A stretch of 64,000 bases of DNA from Pseudarthrobacter phenanthrenivorans Sphe3 (GTDB lineage: Bacteria > Actinomycetota > Actinomycetes > Actinomycetales > Micrococcaceae): positions 30,457 through 94,456 of the forward strand of contig NC_015147.1 of assembly GCF_000189535.1 (NCBI RefSeq). Direction: 5' to 3'. Positions 25,498 through 34,351 of the stretch are shown here, piece by piece. Below the pieces are notes generated by a model that worked only from the letters and a program-made list of their open reading frames with translations, made no database searches and had not been told where the DNA came from. Within the stretch, counting starts at the first letter, position 1. Each line of letters begins with the position of its first letter. Made by a program: the position numbers and the translations under genes.

Positions 25498-25836
25498 CTA
25501 AGTTTTGCTGTTCTTCTTGAATTGGGGCGGCCGTTCATCCTCGGGGATGAGCGGACCGAAGGGATTTCCGATCATGGCGGAGAACGTTGCCGGCGCCTGC
25601 CAGGTCAGTGACTCAAGTTCCAGGGGGCACAAAGAGACCCACTGGCCGGAGCGCGGGGATGTGATCATCAGCCTGGAACCGTTGCGTGTCTCCACCCTGC
25701 TGATGTGCACTTCGGAAAACTCATTGGCAATGACGATCGGGGCGCCGGTGGTGTGTGCTTCCAGCCGGAGGCGTTCCTCTGCCGCGCGAATGGCGGCAAG
25801 GCGGTCTTCTTCCTCGCCTTCCCATCCGATTTTCAT
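25498..25836 (-). CDS. Small conserved-looking protein in the dioxygenase operon
   Basis: 112 residues from the ATG at 25836, overlapping the end of the small-subunit gene by four bases (ATGA). It begins MKIGWEGEEEDRLAAIRAAEERLRLEA (charged helix), then a beta-rich part including VIANEFSEVHISRVETRNGSRLMIT and QWVSLCPLELESLTW, and ends with a basic tail. I do not recognise the family. Tight coupling between oxygenase and ferredoxin genes suggests an accessory role such as assembly or stability of the oxygenase. The second dioxygenase cluster has no counterpart. Confidence 0.6.
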   Translation of the reverse strand: MKIGWEGEEEDRLAAIRAAEERLRLEAHTTGAPIVIANEFSEVHISRVETRNGSRLMITSPRSGQWVSLCPLELESLTWQAPATFSAMIGNPFGPLIPEDERPPQFKKNSKT

Positions 25837-26432
25837 AGGAATATGGCCAGGTTCTGCATGCGGATAACCGATTCGTCCACCATGATGGTTCGGCGTGCGA
25901 GCTCCCATCCCGTTCCGGTACGGCGCAGCAGGTCTTCCCGGCCGGCGGACACCGTGGCTGCTTCACGCACGTCACCCCTGCTGCGGAAGAGCAGGACCGC
26001 CGAATCCACGATGATTTCATCCGGATTGTCTGTGCGGAATGTTCGAACGTTCGTGACGTAGTGGCGTAACCGTGAAGGCGGGTCTTCTGTCCAGGCATGT
26101 TCGGTGGCGAAACGCGCTACCCGCCGGCTGAGCGAGTACCTGTTTTCGTCGAGATGGGCCATGCCGGGGGACGTGGTGTATCCGGCGCCGAGGGCGGTCG
26201 TTACCCGGACCGGCATGAGATAGTGCACGTCTTCAGCGATTCGTGACATCCAGGCGTCGTAGTCCTGGGCGTCCAGGAGATAGGCTTCATCAACCAGCCA
26301 GCGGTGCGCCTGAAGGTGGAGCGCGTCGTCGAACGGGAGGGATTCTCCTGTTCTCTGGGTGCGCGGGGCATGCCCGCCCAGAACGGACTGTTCGGAAAGG
26401 GTCTTGCCGTTGCGGTCGGCTTCAACACTCAT
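25833..26432 (-). CDS. phtAb: Ring-hydroxylating dioxygenase small subunit
   Basis: 199 residues from the ATG at 26432. Typical beta-subunit features of the NTF2-like fold: AHRWLVDEAYLLDAQDYDAWMSRIAEDVHYLMPVR in segments, RHYVTNVRTFR, and the C-terminal ARRTIMVDESVIRMQNLAIFL. It packs with the large subunit as an alpha3beta3 hexamer and has a structural role. Starts two bases after the large-subunit stop. Paralogous to 41565-42104. Confidence 0.85.
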   Translation of the reverse strand: MSVEADRNGKTLSEQSVLGGHAPRTQRTGESLPFDDALHLQAHRWLVDEAYLLDAQDYDAWMSRIAEDVHYLMPVRVTTALGAGYTTSPGMAHLDENRYSLSRRVARFATEHAWTEDPPSRLRHYVTNVRTFRTDNPDEIIVDSAVLLFRSRGDVREAATVSAGREDLLRRTGTGWELARRTIMVDESVIRMQNLAIFL

Positions 26433-26434
26433 GG

Positions 26435-27898
26435 CTAGGCCTCCTCTGAAATGATCTGCGCAGTTGGGACAACGGTGCTTCCGGCGGGGGCCAGTGAAGG
26501 GCCCGCCCCGCCGGCCGGGGGTGCCTGAATCGGGTCGGTGCCGACGTGCAGCTGAGCCGCCTTCTCCATCGGCCGTCCCAAGTGGTCGGCCCACCGCCGC
26601 AGCAGTTCACGCTGGTTGTATTCGCTGTAGCCGATCCGGGTGGAACCTGGCCCTGAATACTCATCGGAGGTCAGCGGTTCTACAACGTTCTGCCCGTTTT
26701 CCAGCATGCCCATACGGCTGTTGAGCAGCAGGCGGCGGGCCATCGGGCCACCCGCCGTGCTCGTCAGCGAGACCCAGTTTTCAACGTCATCCTGTTCGAA
26801 CATGCCGCCGCTGCCGAAGCACATGAGATAGGCCTTGTACGAAAGCGCCTTGAATTCCTCGGACGCGTTCTTGTCCACGGCGAACCAGGAAACGATCTCG
26901 GTCTCGTCTTCGCTGATGGGCTGCCATTGGCGGATGGAGATAAATGGGAGAACTTCGTCGGAGTCTTCTTCTACACGGGGCCAGTTATGGACGAAGCTCA
27001 TGTTTGGGAAGACCGAGGCGGCCGACACCATGAACCCGTCCTTGCCCACGACATCGAGCTGCTCCTGGCTCCACTGTTCCTTCATCCGCGCGATCATGTC
27101 GTCCGGGTAACCGACGTAGCGCAGCCGGTCTTCCAGGGTGCCTTCGGGAAGCTTGTAGGTGGTTCCGCCGCCGTTACCGGCCCAGTACGTTGTGCCATCC
27201 TTGCGCTTCTCCGCCTTTGGCTCGCGGAAGAGGCCAATTTCAACCACCGACGTGTGCGTTTGGGGCGTGTGGTACATGTCGCCGGCGAAGTTTTCAGCAC
27301 CGATCTTCCAGTTCGCCTTGACCCGCCACCGCTGAGGGCCGCGGAGTTCAATGCCGTCAGCACTTTGCTTGGTGTAGTAGTCCATGTAGAACTTGAAGTC
27401 GCCCAGGAAGTCCTCGAGGGGTTCCGCGTCGGGGTCAAGGCTAATGAAAATCAGCCCGTTATATACGCCCAGGGACGGGGCGGGAAGCAGGGTCTGCCCT
27501 TTTTTCTTGAAGCCCTCTTCGCCGCCGTAGGCCTCCTTATGGAACGGCAGGCCCACAATGCGTCCGTCATTGCGGTAGGACCAGCCGTGGTAGGGGCAAC
27601 GGAAATGCGAGGCGTTTCCCATTTCGGCCCGGCAGACCTGCATTCCGCGGTGCAGGCACATATTGAAGAGGGCGCGGATTTCGCCCTGCTCGTCGCGGGA
27701 AATGATGAATGAGTCTTCCAGCACGCGGCGCACCACGTAGTCGCCGGCTTCTGGCACCTCCGACTCATGGGCGACGAAGAGCCAGCTCCGTCCGAAGAGG
27801 CGCTCCTTTTCGAGTTCGAAGATCTCCTTGTCGTTGTAGATGTGTGCAGGAATCATGCCTCGTTGCACGTCCTGGATGACGCTGGTCTGATCTGTCAT
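26435..27898 (-). CDS. phtAa: Ring-hydroxylating dioxygenase large subunit, phthalate 3,4-dioxygenase-like
   Basis: 487 residues from the ATG at 27898 preceded by AAAGGAGAC. Rieske [2Fe-2S] ligands C81-x-H83 and C101-x2-H104; catalytic iron site in AENFAGDMYHTPQTH with bridging D207 and ligands H210 and H215. The operon, with a [3Fe-4S] ferredoxin, FAD reductase and class II aldolase decarboxylase, matches Arthrobacter phthalate 3,4-dioxygenase, which forms cis-3,4-dihydro-3,4-dihydroxyphthalate. The exact substrate is inferred from context. First gene after the operator cluster at 27932-28015. Confidence 0.78.
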   Translation of the reverse strand: MTDQTSVIQDVQRGMIPAHIYNDKEIFELEKERLFGRSWLFVAHESEVPEAGDYVVRRVLEDSFIISRDEQGEIRALFNMCLHRGMQVCRAEMGNASHFRCPYHGWSYRNDGRIVGLPFHKEAYGGEEGFKKKGQTLLPAPSLGVYNGLIFISLDPDAEPLEDFLGDFKFYMDYYTKQSADGIELRGPQRWRVKANWKIGAENFAGDMYHTPQTHTSVVEIGLFREPKAEKRKDGTTYWAGNGGGTTYKLPEGTLEDRLRYVGYPDDMIARMKEQWSQEQLDVVGKDGFMVSAASVFPNMSFVHNWPRVEEDSDEVLPFISIRQWQPISEDETEIVSWFAVDKNASEEFKALSYKAYLMCFGSGGMFEQDDVENWVSLTSTAGGPMARRLLLNSRMGMLENGQNVVEPLTSDEYSGPGSTRIGYSEYNQRELLRRWADHLGRPMEKAAQLHVGTDPIQAPPAGGAGPSLAPAGSTVVPTAQIISEEA

Positions 27899-27931
27899 GA
27901 AAGGTCTCCTTCGTTGGGCCCGCATGCTGGT

Positions 27932-28015
27932 TTCTCTGTTTTGCAGAGAATATTTCTGTATTCAAGAGAATGACTGAAAATGTGACGTTCGTCAACCCCT
28001 CTCACTTCAGAGAGA
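27932..28015. promoter_or_regulatory. Promoter/operator region with repeated TTCTCTG-type inverted repeats
   Basis: TTCTCTG (27932-27938) and CAGAGAA (27944-27950) form a perfect 7-bp palindrome with 5-bp spacer. A degenerate copy follows, ending in AGAGAA at 27965-27970. A third, CCTCTC (27998-28003) with GAGAGG (28010-28015), lies farther upstream. The 132-bp gap between the aldo/keto reductase and the large-subunit gene holds nothing else, so this is likely the operator of the oxygenase operon, plausibly bound by the IclR regulator at 22459. Confidence 0.55.
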
Positions 28016-28030
28016 GGAGCATAGGCCGAG

Positions 28031-28894
28031 TCAATGGCCATTTTCGGGTGAGTCAGAATCACGGGCGGCCTCTTCGCCCCTGTCCAACTTCCGAATCGAG
28101 GCCATCTCTCCCGCGGTGAGCGAGAAGTCGAAAACGGATAAGTTTTCTTTGAGCCACAGAGGGTCGGATGCTTGCGGGATGGGGACGATGTCCTGTTGGA
28201 CATGCCACCGCAGCAGGACTTGGGCTGGAGATTTGTCCAGGCGCTGAGCGATCTCGATGATCAGCGGATTCGCCCGCAGACCGGAGGACCGACCGATAGG
28301 ACTCCAGGCTTCGGTGACTATTCCCAATAACCTGTGGACAGCGCGCGGCTCAGTCCGGGCAAGGTCGGGGCTCAGTTGGATCTGGTTTACGTCCGGAACT
28401 ACTCCCGTTGCATCGATAATGTCCTTCAGGTGGGCTGGTTTGAAATTTGAAACTCCAATGGCTTTTACACGGCCCTCCTCCAGCAACTTCACAAGGCCCT
28501 TCCAGGCGTCCACGTACTTGCCCAAGGCCGGAACCGGCCAGTGACACATGAACATGTCCAGATGGTCAAGGCCGAGTTTGCGCAGGCTCTCGTCGTAGGC
28601 GCGCTGCACTCCATCGATGCTGTGGGACTCTTTGTTGAACTTGCTGGAAATAAATAATTCGGATCGGGGGACGCCGGCGGTGCGGATGCCCCGGCCGACT
28701 GCTTCTTCGTTTCTGTACTGGAACGCGGTGTCGACCAGGCGGTAACCGCTCTGCAGTGCGAAACGCACCGCAGTTTCGCACTCGTCTTCCAGCATCGGCC
28801 AGGTTCCGAGGCCAAGCCGGGGAATGGTGTGTCCGTGCGGCAATTTCAGCCGGGGAATGTCCGAAGCAGTGGTGTCAGTCGTTTCAGTTGTCAT
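28031..28894 (-). CDS. Aldo/keto reductase, candidate dihydrodiol dehydrogenase
   Basis: 287 residues from the ATG at 28894, overlapping the MFS gene by 11 bases. AKR signature: IPRLGLGTWPM, GYRLVDTAFQYRNEEAVGRGIR (Asp, Tyr), LFISSKFNKESH (Lys), MFMCHWPVP (His) and VNQIQLSPDL. Within the cluster an enzyme is needed to rearomatise the cis-dihydrodiol made by the dioxygenase, and this is the only dehydrogenase candidate, so it may oxidise the dihydrodiol. That is inference. An unrelated oxidoreductase holds this position in the second cluster. Confidence 0.75.
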   Translation of the reverse strand: MTTETTDTTASDIPRLKLPHGHTIPRLGLGTWPMLEDECETAVRFALQSGYRLVDTAFQYRNEEAVGRGIRTAGVPRSELFISSKFNKESHSIDGVQRAYDESLRKLGLDHLDMFMCHWPVPALGKYVDAWKGLVKLLEEGRVKAIGVSNFKPAHLKDIIDATGVVPDVNQIQLSPDLARTEPRAVHRLLGIVTEAWSPIGRSSGLRANPLIIEIAQRLDKSPAQVLLRWHVQQDIVPIPQASDPLWLKENLSVFDFSLTAGEMASIRKLDRGEEAARDSDSPENGH

Positions 28895-30140
28895 CGGGCA
28901 CCTTTTTCTCGGGAGCTTCAAGCTGAGTTTGTTGGAGCGGCCTGCCTGGACCTGATTCTGTTGGCGCGATCTGCGCTGGAAGGTCTTTTCTGCGGATACT
29001 TCCAGCTGCTGGAAGGGTCATGAGGACGCCGGCCGTGACCAGCGCTGCGGCAACAGGGACCACGCTGACCAGCAGTGCCATCACAAACGGTGTTAGGAAG
29101 AGCGCTGAAGCCCGTACCGTGCCAGTCAGGGAGAGAGCATCCCCGCGTTCTTCCGGGTGCACTTCATCTGCAGCTATGGCCGGTCCGACAGTCTGGAGGA
29201 TCCCGGCACCAACGCCGGAAACAGCGAGGGCGGCGGCGGCGGCAACTGCGGCGCCGGCCAGTGGCCCCGCCGCGGCCAAGCCCGTCCCCGTGGCCAGGAG
29301 GCCCGTGAGAAGGGACGTCCTGTTTCCCCGCCTGCGCAGCCAGCTCGCAGATGCACTTCCGGCCAGGACGGCAGCGTTGGGTATGGCTACCAGGATTCCG
29401 ATGACGGCGACGGGTTGGCCGGCAAGGGAGAGCACGATGGGAACGTAGGAGTCCAAGAGGCTCTTCCAGGCGCCCGCTCCAGCGTTCATCCAGCAGGCGG
29501 CATCGACGCCAGGGCGCCGCCAGAGGCCTCGCGCCATTATTCCGCCTGTGGCATGCTCCGGAGCGAACACAGGAAGCCTGGTCAGAAGGGCAGCAGGGAT
29601 GACGGCCGCCGATCCTGCCGCTGCCGCCACGATCAGCGGCAGCGGTGTCGAAAGTTCCCAGAGATAACCGGCAAGTGCAGGTCCCAGCAGTGCTCCGACC
29701 CCTGCGGCGAGATTCACGTCAGTCAGTCCCTTGACAGACGAGGTCGACATGCGGACGGCGTGCGTCTGGCTGCTGGTCCAGAACAAGGCTCGAGCCGAGC
29801 CCTGGACCAGCTGGGATACTACGAAAATTGCCAATGCATCTGAGACTGCGATCAGAGCGCACGAGACGGCAATCATGAGCGCTGCTCCCACGAGGAGGGC
29901 TTTGTCTGGGACCCTGCGCATCAGTGCTCCCAGGAAGATCCGGGTCACTAACTGCGAGACTGCTGCAAGTGCAACCATCATTCCGACTTCGACCGTGCTG
30001 TACCCCACGGCAATGGCCAATATCGGCACCACCACTGCCAGGGTTCCAAGGGCGAACGAGAACAATACCGTCGCGGCAATGCTCAGGATTCTGTCAGCGC
30101 CGGACAGGCCCACGGTCTGGCCTCTGCAGGATGATGGCAC
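28884..30140 (-). CDS. MFS transporter, aromatic acid uptake or efflux
   Basis: 418 residues from a GTG at 30140 (AAGGGC upstream) with about 12 hydrophobic helices. FLGALMRRVPDKALL is the loop 2-3 MFS motif. RALFWTSSQTHAVR and [28 protein letters not shown] in segments are also present in the MFS protein at 45952-47181, so the two are paralogues tied to the two dioxygenase systems. Probably an importer of the aromatic substrate; direction of transport cannot be read from sequence. Confidence 0.8.
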   Translation of the reverse strand: MPSSCRGQTVGLSGADRILSIAATVLFSFALGTLAVVVPILAIAVGYSTVEVGMMVALAAVSQLVTRIFLGALMRRVPDKALLVGAALMIAVSCALIAVSDALAIFVVSQLVQGSARALFWTSSQTHAVRMSTSSVKGLTDVNLAAGVGALLGPALAGYLWELSTPLPLIVAAAAGSAAVIPAALLTRLPVFAPEHATGGIMARGLWRRPGVDAACWMNAGAGAWKSLLDSYVPIVLSLAGQPVAVIGILVAIPNAAVLAGSASASWLRRRGNRTSLLTGLLATGTGLAAAGPLAGAAVAAAAALAVSGVGAGILQTVGPAIAADEVHPEERGDALSLTGTVRASALFLTPFVMALLVSVVPVAAALVTAGVLMTLPAAGSIRRKDLPAQIAPTESGPGRPLQQTQLEAPEKKVPDDN

Positions 30141-30202
30141 GCCGCCCTTGGGTCGGAGTCCGGTTAGAGAGCCGGCACGGCGATTTCTGCGCCGTGCCGG
30201 GC

Positions 30203-30859
30203 TTACCCGCGGACATGTTCGAGATAGGTGTTTGCTTCTTCCAGACCGACAACATCGCCGTATTTGTTGTCAATGTCGAAAAGGCTGGCGAGGTGCGGCA
30301 GTTCGGCCCGGTCTCCGACGCCCTCCTCAACAACGATGGTGTGGAATCCGTAGGAACATGAATCCACGGCGGTAGCCCGGATGCATCCGCTGGTGGTGCA
30401 GCCGATGAGGATCAGCGTATCGATGCCTTTGGACACCAGACGGGCCGCGAGATCGGTGCCGAAAAAGCAGGATGCATACTTTTTCACGAGCAGCATTTCA
30501 TTGTTTTGGCGCTCGAGCCTGTCGTCGAGTTCCACCCATTCGCTTCCCTCAACCAACCAGCTGTTGGACGGGATTTTCCGGATCCATTTACCGGCCTCCT
30601 GCAGGTCGGTGTCGTACGCGACAGTTGAAAAGATGATCGGAACGCCAGCGCCCCGAGCTCTTCCAAGAAGTTCCTGGGCTGCCTTTAGCTGTTCGTCAAG
30701 GTCTCCGGCCAAGGGCGATCTTGAATCCGTGAATCCGCGGATCATGTCAACCACCAGAAGCGCCGGGCGGCTCCCGAAACCGATCCTTCCGCCCAGTCCC
30801 TTTTCCTTGAATTGGGACCTTAACCTCTGGTATTCCTCTCGGGCAGCAGTCGCAGACAT
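30203..30859 (-). CDS. Isochorismatase-superfamily cysteine hydrolase (N-carbamoylsarcosine amidohydrolase-like)
   Basis: 218 residues from the ATG at 30859 with AAAGGGGAAAG upstream. Catalytic Asp D38 in [12 protein letters not shown], a Lys in [15 protein letters not shown], and nucleophile C159 in [12 protein letters not shown] (C154 is the preceding cysteine). The family hydrolyses amide, carbamoyl or ester bonds, for example N-carbamoylsarcosine and maleamate. Between the ABC importer and the MFS gene of a phthalate-type operon it might release phthalate from an amide such as phthalamate (inference). Confidence 0.75.
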   Translation of the reverse strand: MSATAAREEYQRLRSQFKEKGLGGRIGFGSRPALLVVDMIRGFTDSRSPLAGDLDEQLKAAQELLGRARGAGVPIIFSTVAYDTDLQEAGKWIRKIPSNSWLVEGSEWVELDDRLERQNNEMLLVKKYASCFFGTDLAARLVSKGIDTLILIGCTTSGCIRATAVDSCSYGFHTIVVEEGVGDRAELPHLASLFDIDNKYGDVVGLEEANTYLEHVRG

Positions 30860-30928
30860 GCTTTCCCCTTTCTTAGAGCGTTTCAGTACTCAGACACGTA
30901 GGCAAGCGGGCGTGCAGGCCCCCTGGGG

Positions 30929-31729
30929 CTAGACCTTGTTGCCCAGCCGCCGTTCGACTGCCCACAGGGCGAGGTTCCCGGCCAGTGCGATCGCAGCGAG
31001 GAGCACGATGATGCCGTACATGGTTGGCAGGTCCAGCATGCCGTAGGCCCGCAGCGCCAAAAGCCCGAGACCGGCACGCGCAGCGAAGAATTCGGCGATG
31101 ATCACGTTGATGAACGCGATGCTGAAACCGATACGGATGCCAACCATGAGCGAGGGTGCCATGGCCGGAATGTATATCTTGGTCACGGTCTGCAGCGGGG
31201 ATAGGCTCAGCGAGCGTGCCAGCTTGGGCAGGAGCGGGTTGATGGCGCGGACGCCTGCGGTTGTTGAGACCATGATGGGGAATACCGCTGCCAGCGCGGC
31301 CATCGCCGATTGCGCTCCCACACCCACTCCGAAAATCTGGAGAAGGATGGGAAAAAAGATTACGCGCGGGATGGCGAAGGCGCCTGCGACGATGGGATCG
31401 AAGACGGCACCGAGAAACTTGCTCCGGCCAATGGCATAGCCCAGTGGAAAGCCTATGGCAGCAGCGATGAGGAAACCGATAGCCACCGCCTGCAAGGTCG
31501 CGTTGAGGTGCCGGTAAATGGAGCCATCGGCGAAGCGCTTCGCCAGCGCGTTGAGCGAGTCAGTGGGCGAAGCGACGAGGTCACTCATGGAAGACAGCAG
31601 TGCCCACAGGAGCACCAAGGCCACCAACACGGCAGCACGCCACACGTTGTCCCGGATGACCCTGGATCTGTTCGCACTCTGTTGAGTGGTGACTGTCGGC
31701 AACGAAGGAATCGTTACATCGGTACTCAC
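30929..31729 (-). CDS. ABC transporter permease (nitrate/sulfonate type)
   Basis: 266 residues from the GTG at 31729, which overlaps the previous permease stop (GTGA) and has AAGGGA six bases upstream. Six hydrophobic helices; the EAA-type loop reads FFPIMVSTTAGVRAINPLLPKLARSLSLSPLQ in segments, typical of TauC/SsuC-like permeases. It pairs with the permease encoded by the gene upstream, implying a heteromeric membrane domain. Confidence 0.82.
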   Translation of the reverse strand: MSTDVTIPSLPTVTTQQSANRSRVIRDNVWRAAVLVALVLLWALLSSMSDLVASPTDSLNALAKRFADGSIYRHLNATLQAVAIGFLIAAAIGFPLGYAIGRSKFLGAVFDPIVAGAFAIPRVIFFPILLQIFGVGVGAQSAMAALAAVFPIMVSTTAGVRAINPLLPKLARSLSLSPLQTVTKIYIPAMAPSLMVGIRIGFSIAFINVIIAEFFAARAGLGLLALRAYGMLDLPTMYGIIVLLAAIALAGNLALWAVERRLGNKV

Positions 31730-32526
31730 AGCATGTCCCTTCTGATGCGTTTCTCCAGCCAGGTAAGCACGCTGTTGACCAGTACGCTGAGGACGATGAC
31801 AACAGCGATATAGGCCCACATGTCTGCTGTGTTCAGTTCCCGGTAGTAGAAGCCGGCGCGGAAGCCGACTCCTTGGGACGCGAGGATGAACTCCATGGCA
31901 ACGGTGCCGATGACGGCGTAGATAAATCCGAGCTTCACGCCCGGGAAAATAAGCGGCGTCGCCGCCGGAAAGAGAACTTTTAAGTAGTACTGCCGCGGGG
32001 AGGCGCTGACCGAATTGGCGAGCTTGTGAAGAATAGGCTTGATGGCGTTCAGGGCAACCATCGTGGTCAGCGCAATTGGAATCAGGGACATCGATGCGGC
32101 TATAACGATGATCGGTCCCGCGTTGAGTCCCATCACGGCCAAAAGAACCGGATAAAACAACAAAGTGGGCATTGCATAGCCGGTGACGATGAAGGGCTCA
32201 AGGATGCGCCCTGCAGCCGGTACCCGCCACAAGAAAACCCCGAGCGGGACTCCCAGCACAAGTCCGATGGTGAACGCCACCAGAATGGTAGTAAGGGTTC
32301 GGGCTGCGTCCTGGCCAAACTGTTCCGTCGGGACGATCGAGGCCAGCCGGGTCAGAATCTCCGATGGTGGCACCATGAGGGACCGGCTGATCATGCCGGT
32401 TCTGGTAGTGAGCTCAAGGACAACGACAAGCGTCACAATGATTGCCCAACGGACCAGCGATGAACGCGGTACCATAGCGGCCTTTTGCTTGGCCGGCACG
32501 GCCGGGGTCTTCTCCAGAACGCTCAC
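31726..32526 (-). CDS. ABC transporter permease (nitrate/sulfonate type)
   Basis: 266 residues from a GTG at 32526, overlapping the ATPase stop (GTGA). Multi-helix BPD_transp_1 permease, with the coupling loop LIPIALTTMVALNAIKPILHKLANSVSASPRQYYLK in segments. The final residues overlap the second permease start. Two distinct permeases plus one ATPase and one binding protein make up the importer. Confidence 0.82.
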   Translation of the reverse strand: MSVLEKTPAVPAKQKAAMVPRSSLVRWAIIVTLVVVLELTTRTGMISRSLMVPPSEILTRLASIVPTEQFGQDAARTLTTILVAFTIGLVLGVPLGVFLWRVPAAGRILEPFIVTGYAMPTLLFYPVLLAVMGLNAGPIIVIAASMSLIPIALTTMVALNAIKPILHKLANSVSASPRQYYLKVLFPAATPLIFPGVKLGFIYAVIGTVAMEFILASQGVGFRAGFYYRELNTADMWAYIAVVIVLSVLVNSVLTWLEKRIRRDML

Positions 32527-33350
32527 GCCAGCCGCGCCCCTGGTCCCAACGTTTTCTCCGCCTCAACCTTTACCAGCGCCCAGAGGTGGTCTTCCAACTC
32601 ACGGAACCTTGGCAGCGCGTGGGTTCCCTCCGGCCGGGGCCGTGGCAGATCGATGGTTACCACCTCTTTGACAACGGAGGGCCTAGCTGACATGACCCAA
32701 ACCTCGTCGGAAAGGTACACGGCTTCCTGGATATCGTGGGTGATGAACAGGACTCTATTGCGTGTCTTTTCCCAGATACGGAGCAGTTCCCGGCCGATGA
32801 ACTGCCGGGTCTGCTGGTCCAAGGCGCCAAAAGGCTCATCCATGAGCAGGACGCGCGGCTCCATGGCCAAGGCCCGTGCGATCGCAACACGTTGCTTCAT
32901 TCCTCCGGAAAGCTGGCCGGGGCGGTGGTCCTCGAAACCGGTGAGCCCGACAAGTTCGATCATTCGGCGGGCGCGCTCATGGCGCTCCGCTTTCGGGACG
33001 CCTTTGACCTCGAGGCCGAAAGCGACATTGTCCAGGACCGTGCGCCAGTGCAGGGTGGAGTCTTCTTGGAACACCATGGCAGTGTCCCGCCGGGGGCCGG
33101 TCACGCTTTCACCGTTTATGCTGACCGAACCCTGCGTGGGCTTCAGCAGGCCGCCGACCATGTCAAGCAAGGTGCTTTTTCCGCAGCCGCTGGGACCGAT
33201 AACGGAAACGAATTTGCCTTCCGGTATGGCGCCCGAAACGTTAGCGACTGCGTGGGTGACTCCTGTCGCGGTGCCGAAAGTCATTCCGATATTGTCGAAA
33301 ACGACGTCACTGTCGTGTCCTACTGAATCGATCGGGGATATCTGGCTCAT
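32523..33350 (-). CDS. ABC transporter ATP-binding protein
   Basis: 275 residues. Walker A G52-PSGCGKST-60, signature LSGGM (147-151), Walker B RVLLMDEPFGALD (D171) and switch His in LFITHDIQEAVYLSD. Belongs to the TauB/SsuB group, which energises import of sulfonates, nitrate or aromatic acids. Its ATG overlaps the binding-protein stop (ATGA), confirming one operon. Confidence 0.88.
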   Translation of the reverse strand: MSQISPIDSVGHDSDVVFDNIGMTFGTATGVTHAVANVSGAIPEGKFVSVIGPSGCGKSTLLDMVGGLLKPTQGSVSINGESVTGPRRDTAMVFQEDSTLHWRTVLDNVAFGLEVKGVPKAERHERARRMIELVGLTGFEDHRPGQLSGGMKQRVAIARALAMEPRVLLMDEPFGALDQQTRQFIGRELLRIWEKTRNRVLFITHDIQEAVYLSDEVWVMSARPSVVKEVVTIDLPRPRPEGTHALPRFRELEDHLWALVKVEAEKTLGPGARLA

Positions 33351-34351
33351 GAAAGGAAGTTCCTCATAACGATGGCGTTCATGTCCGGTTCTTTGGTGAT
33401 CTGGCCTTGTTCTTTACCGGCGGCGACGACGGCGGCCAGCTGGGCATCGGTGAAGTCCAGGCTGTAGAAGTTCTGCGAGTTCTTCAGCGCCTCAAGAGCC
33501 ACCTTGGGCTCGTATTTGATTGCCTTCCCGTAGGCGTCGGCGGCCTTTTCCAGGTCGTTGGTAATCAGGTCCATCGCCTTCTTGAGCGCACGGCCCCAGC
33601 CCTTCAACGCCTCGGTATTTTCGTCTATGAACGATCCTGTCGCGACGAGGCAGGTGTCCGACCAGTCCGTTACATAGTCGCGGGAACGCCAGATAACCTT
33701 CGCTCCGCTCTCGGAGGCGATTTTCTCGGAAAGCGGCGAAGCCGTCCACGCGACGTCAACAACCTTCTGGGAGACGGCGGTCCACGAATCGCTCGCCGAG
33801 CCGACGCTGATAAGTTCAACGTCCTTGCCTGGGACTAAGCCAGCGGCCCGCAGCGTGCGGTCTGCGAAATACGAGGAGTTTGATCCTGGCGTGCTGACTG
33901 CCACTTTCTTGCCCCTGACATCCTCAATGGAGGTGACGGGAGAGTCGGGCAGCGCAATGAAGTCGACAGAAGCCGCCGTATAAACATTGCCGAAGATTTT
34001 TACGTCCATGCCCTTCTCGGCCGCGATAAAGACGGGAATAGTGGACGACGTACCGAAACCTATGCCGGATTCGATTCCTCGAACAGTGTCAAGCCCCCCT
34101 GGGAACTGAATATGCTCAAGGGTCAGCCCCTCTTCCTCGTAGTAGCCCTCCGACTGGGCGATAAAGAAGGGAGCGGAATGAATAAGACTGGCCAGACCAG
34201 TAATAGCAACGTCGCCGGAATATCCCTTCTTACCCCCGCCGCTGCCGCCGCTGTCCTGGCCGCACGCCGTGAGGCCTCCCAGAAATAACGTCCCGCCCGC
34301 TGCCGCTGTGATCTTGATAAATCCGCGGCGTCCCATTGGTTCAAAACTCAT
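33347..34351 (-). CDS. ABC transporter substrate-binding lipoprotein
   Basis: 334 residues from the ATG at 34351. Signal sequence with GRRGFIK (possible Tat type, R8-R9), hydrophobic TAAAGGTLFLGG and lipobox LTAC (C30), then the NMT1/TauA-like binding fold (SLIHSAPFFIAQSEGYYEEEGL; KKVAVSTPGSNSSYF; WTASPLSEKIA). It captures the substrate for the importer encoded downstream. Since the operon encodes a phthalate-type dioxygenase, an aromatic dicarboxylate or its amide/ester is the likely ligand (inference). Confidence 0.83.
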   Translation of the reverse strand: MSFEPMGRRGFIKITAAAGGTLFLGGLTACGQDSGGSGGGKKGYSGDVAITGLASLIHSAPFFIAQSEGYYEEEGLTLEHIQFPGGLDTVRGIESGIGFGTSSTIPVFIAAEKGMDVKIFGNVYTAASVDFIALPDSPVTSIEDVRGKKVAVSTPGSNSSYFADRTLRAAGLVPGKDVELISVGSASDSWTAVSQKVVDVAWTASPLSEKIASESGAKVIWRSRDYVTDWSDTCLVATGSFIDENTEALKGWGRALKKAMDLITNDLEKAADAYGKAIKYEPKVALEALKNSQNFYSLDFTDAQLAAVVAAGKEQGQITKEPDMNAIVMRNFLS

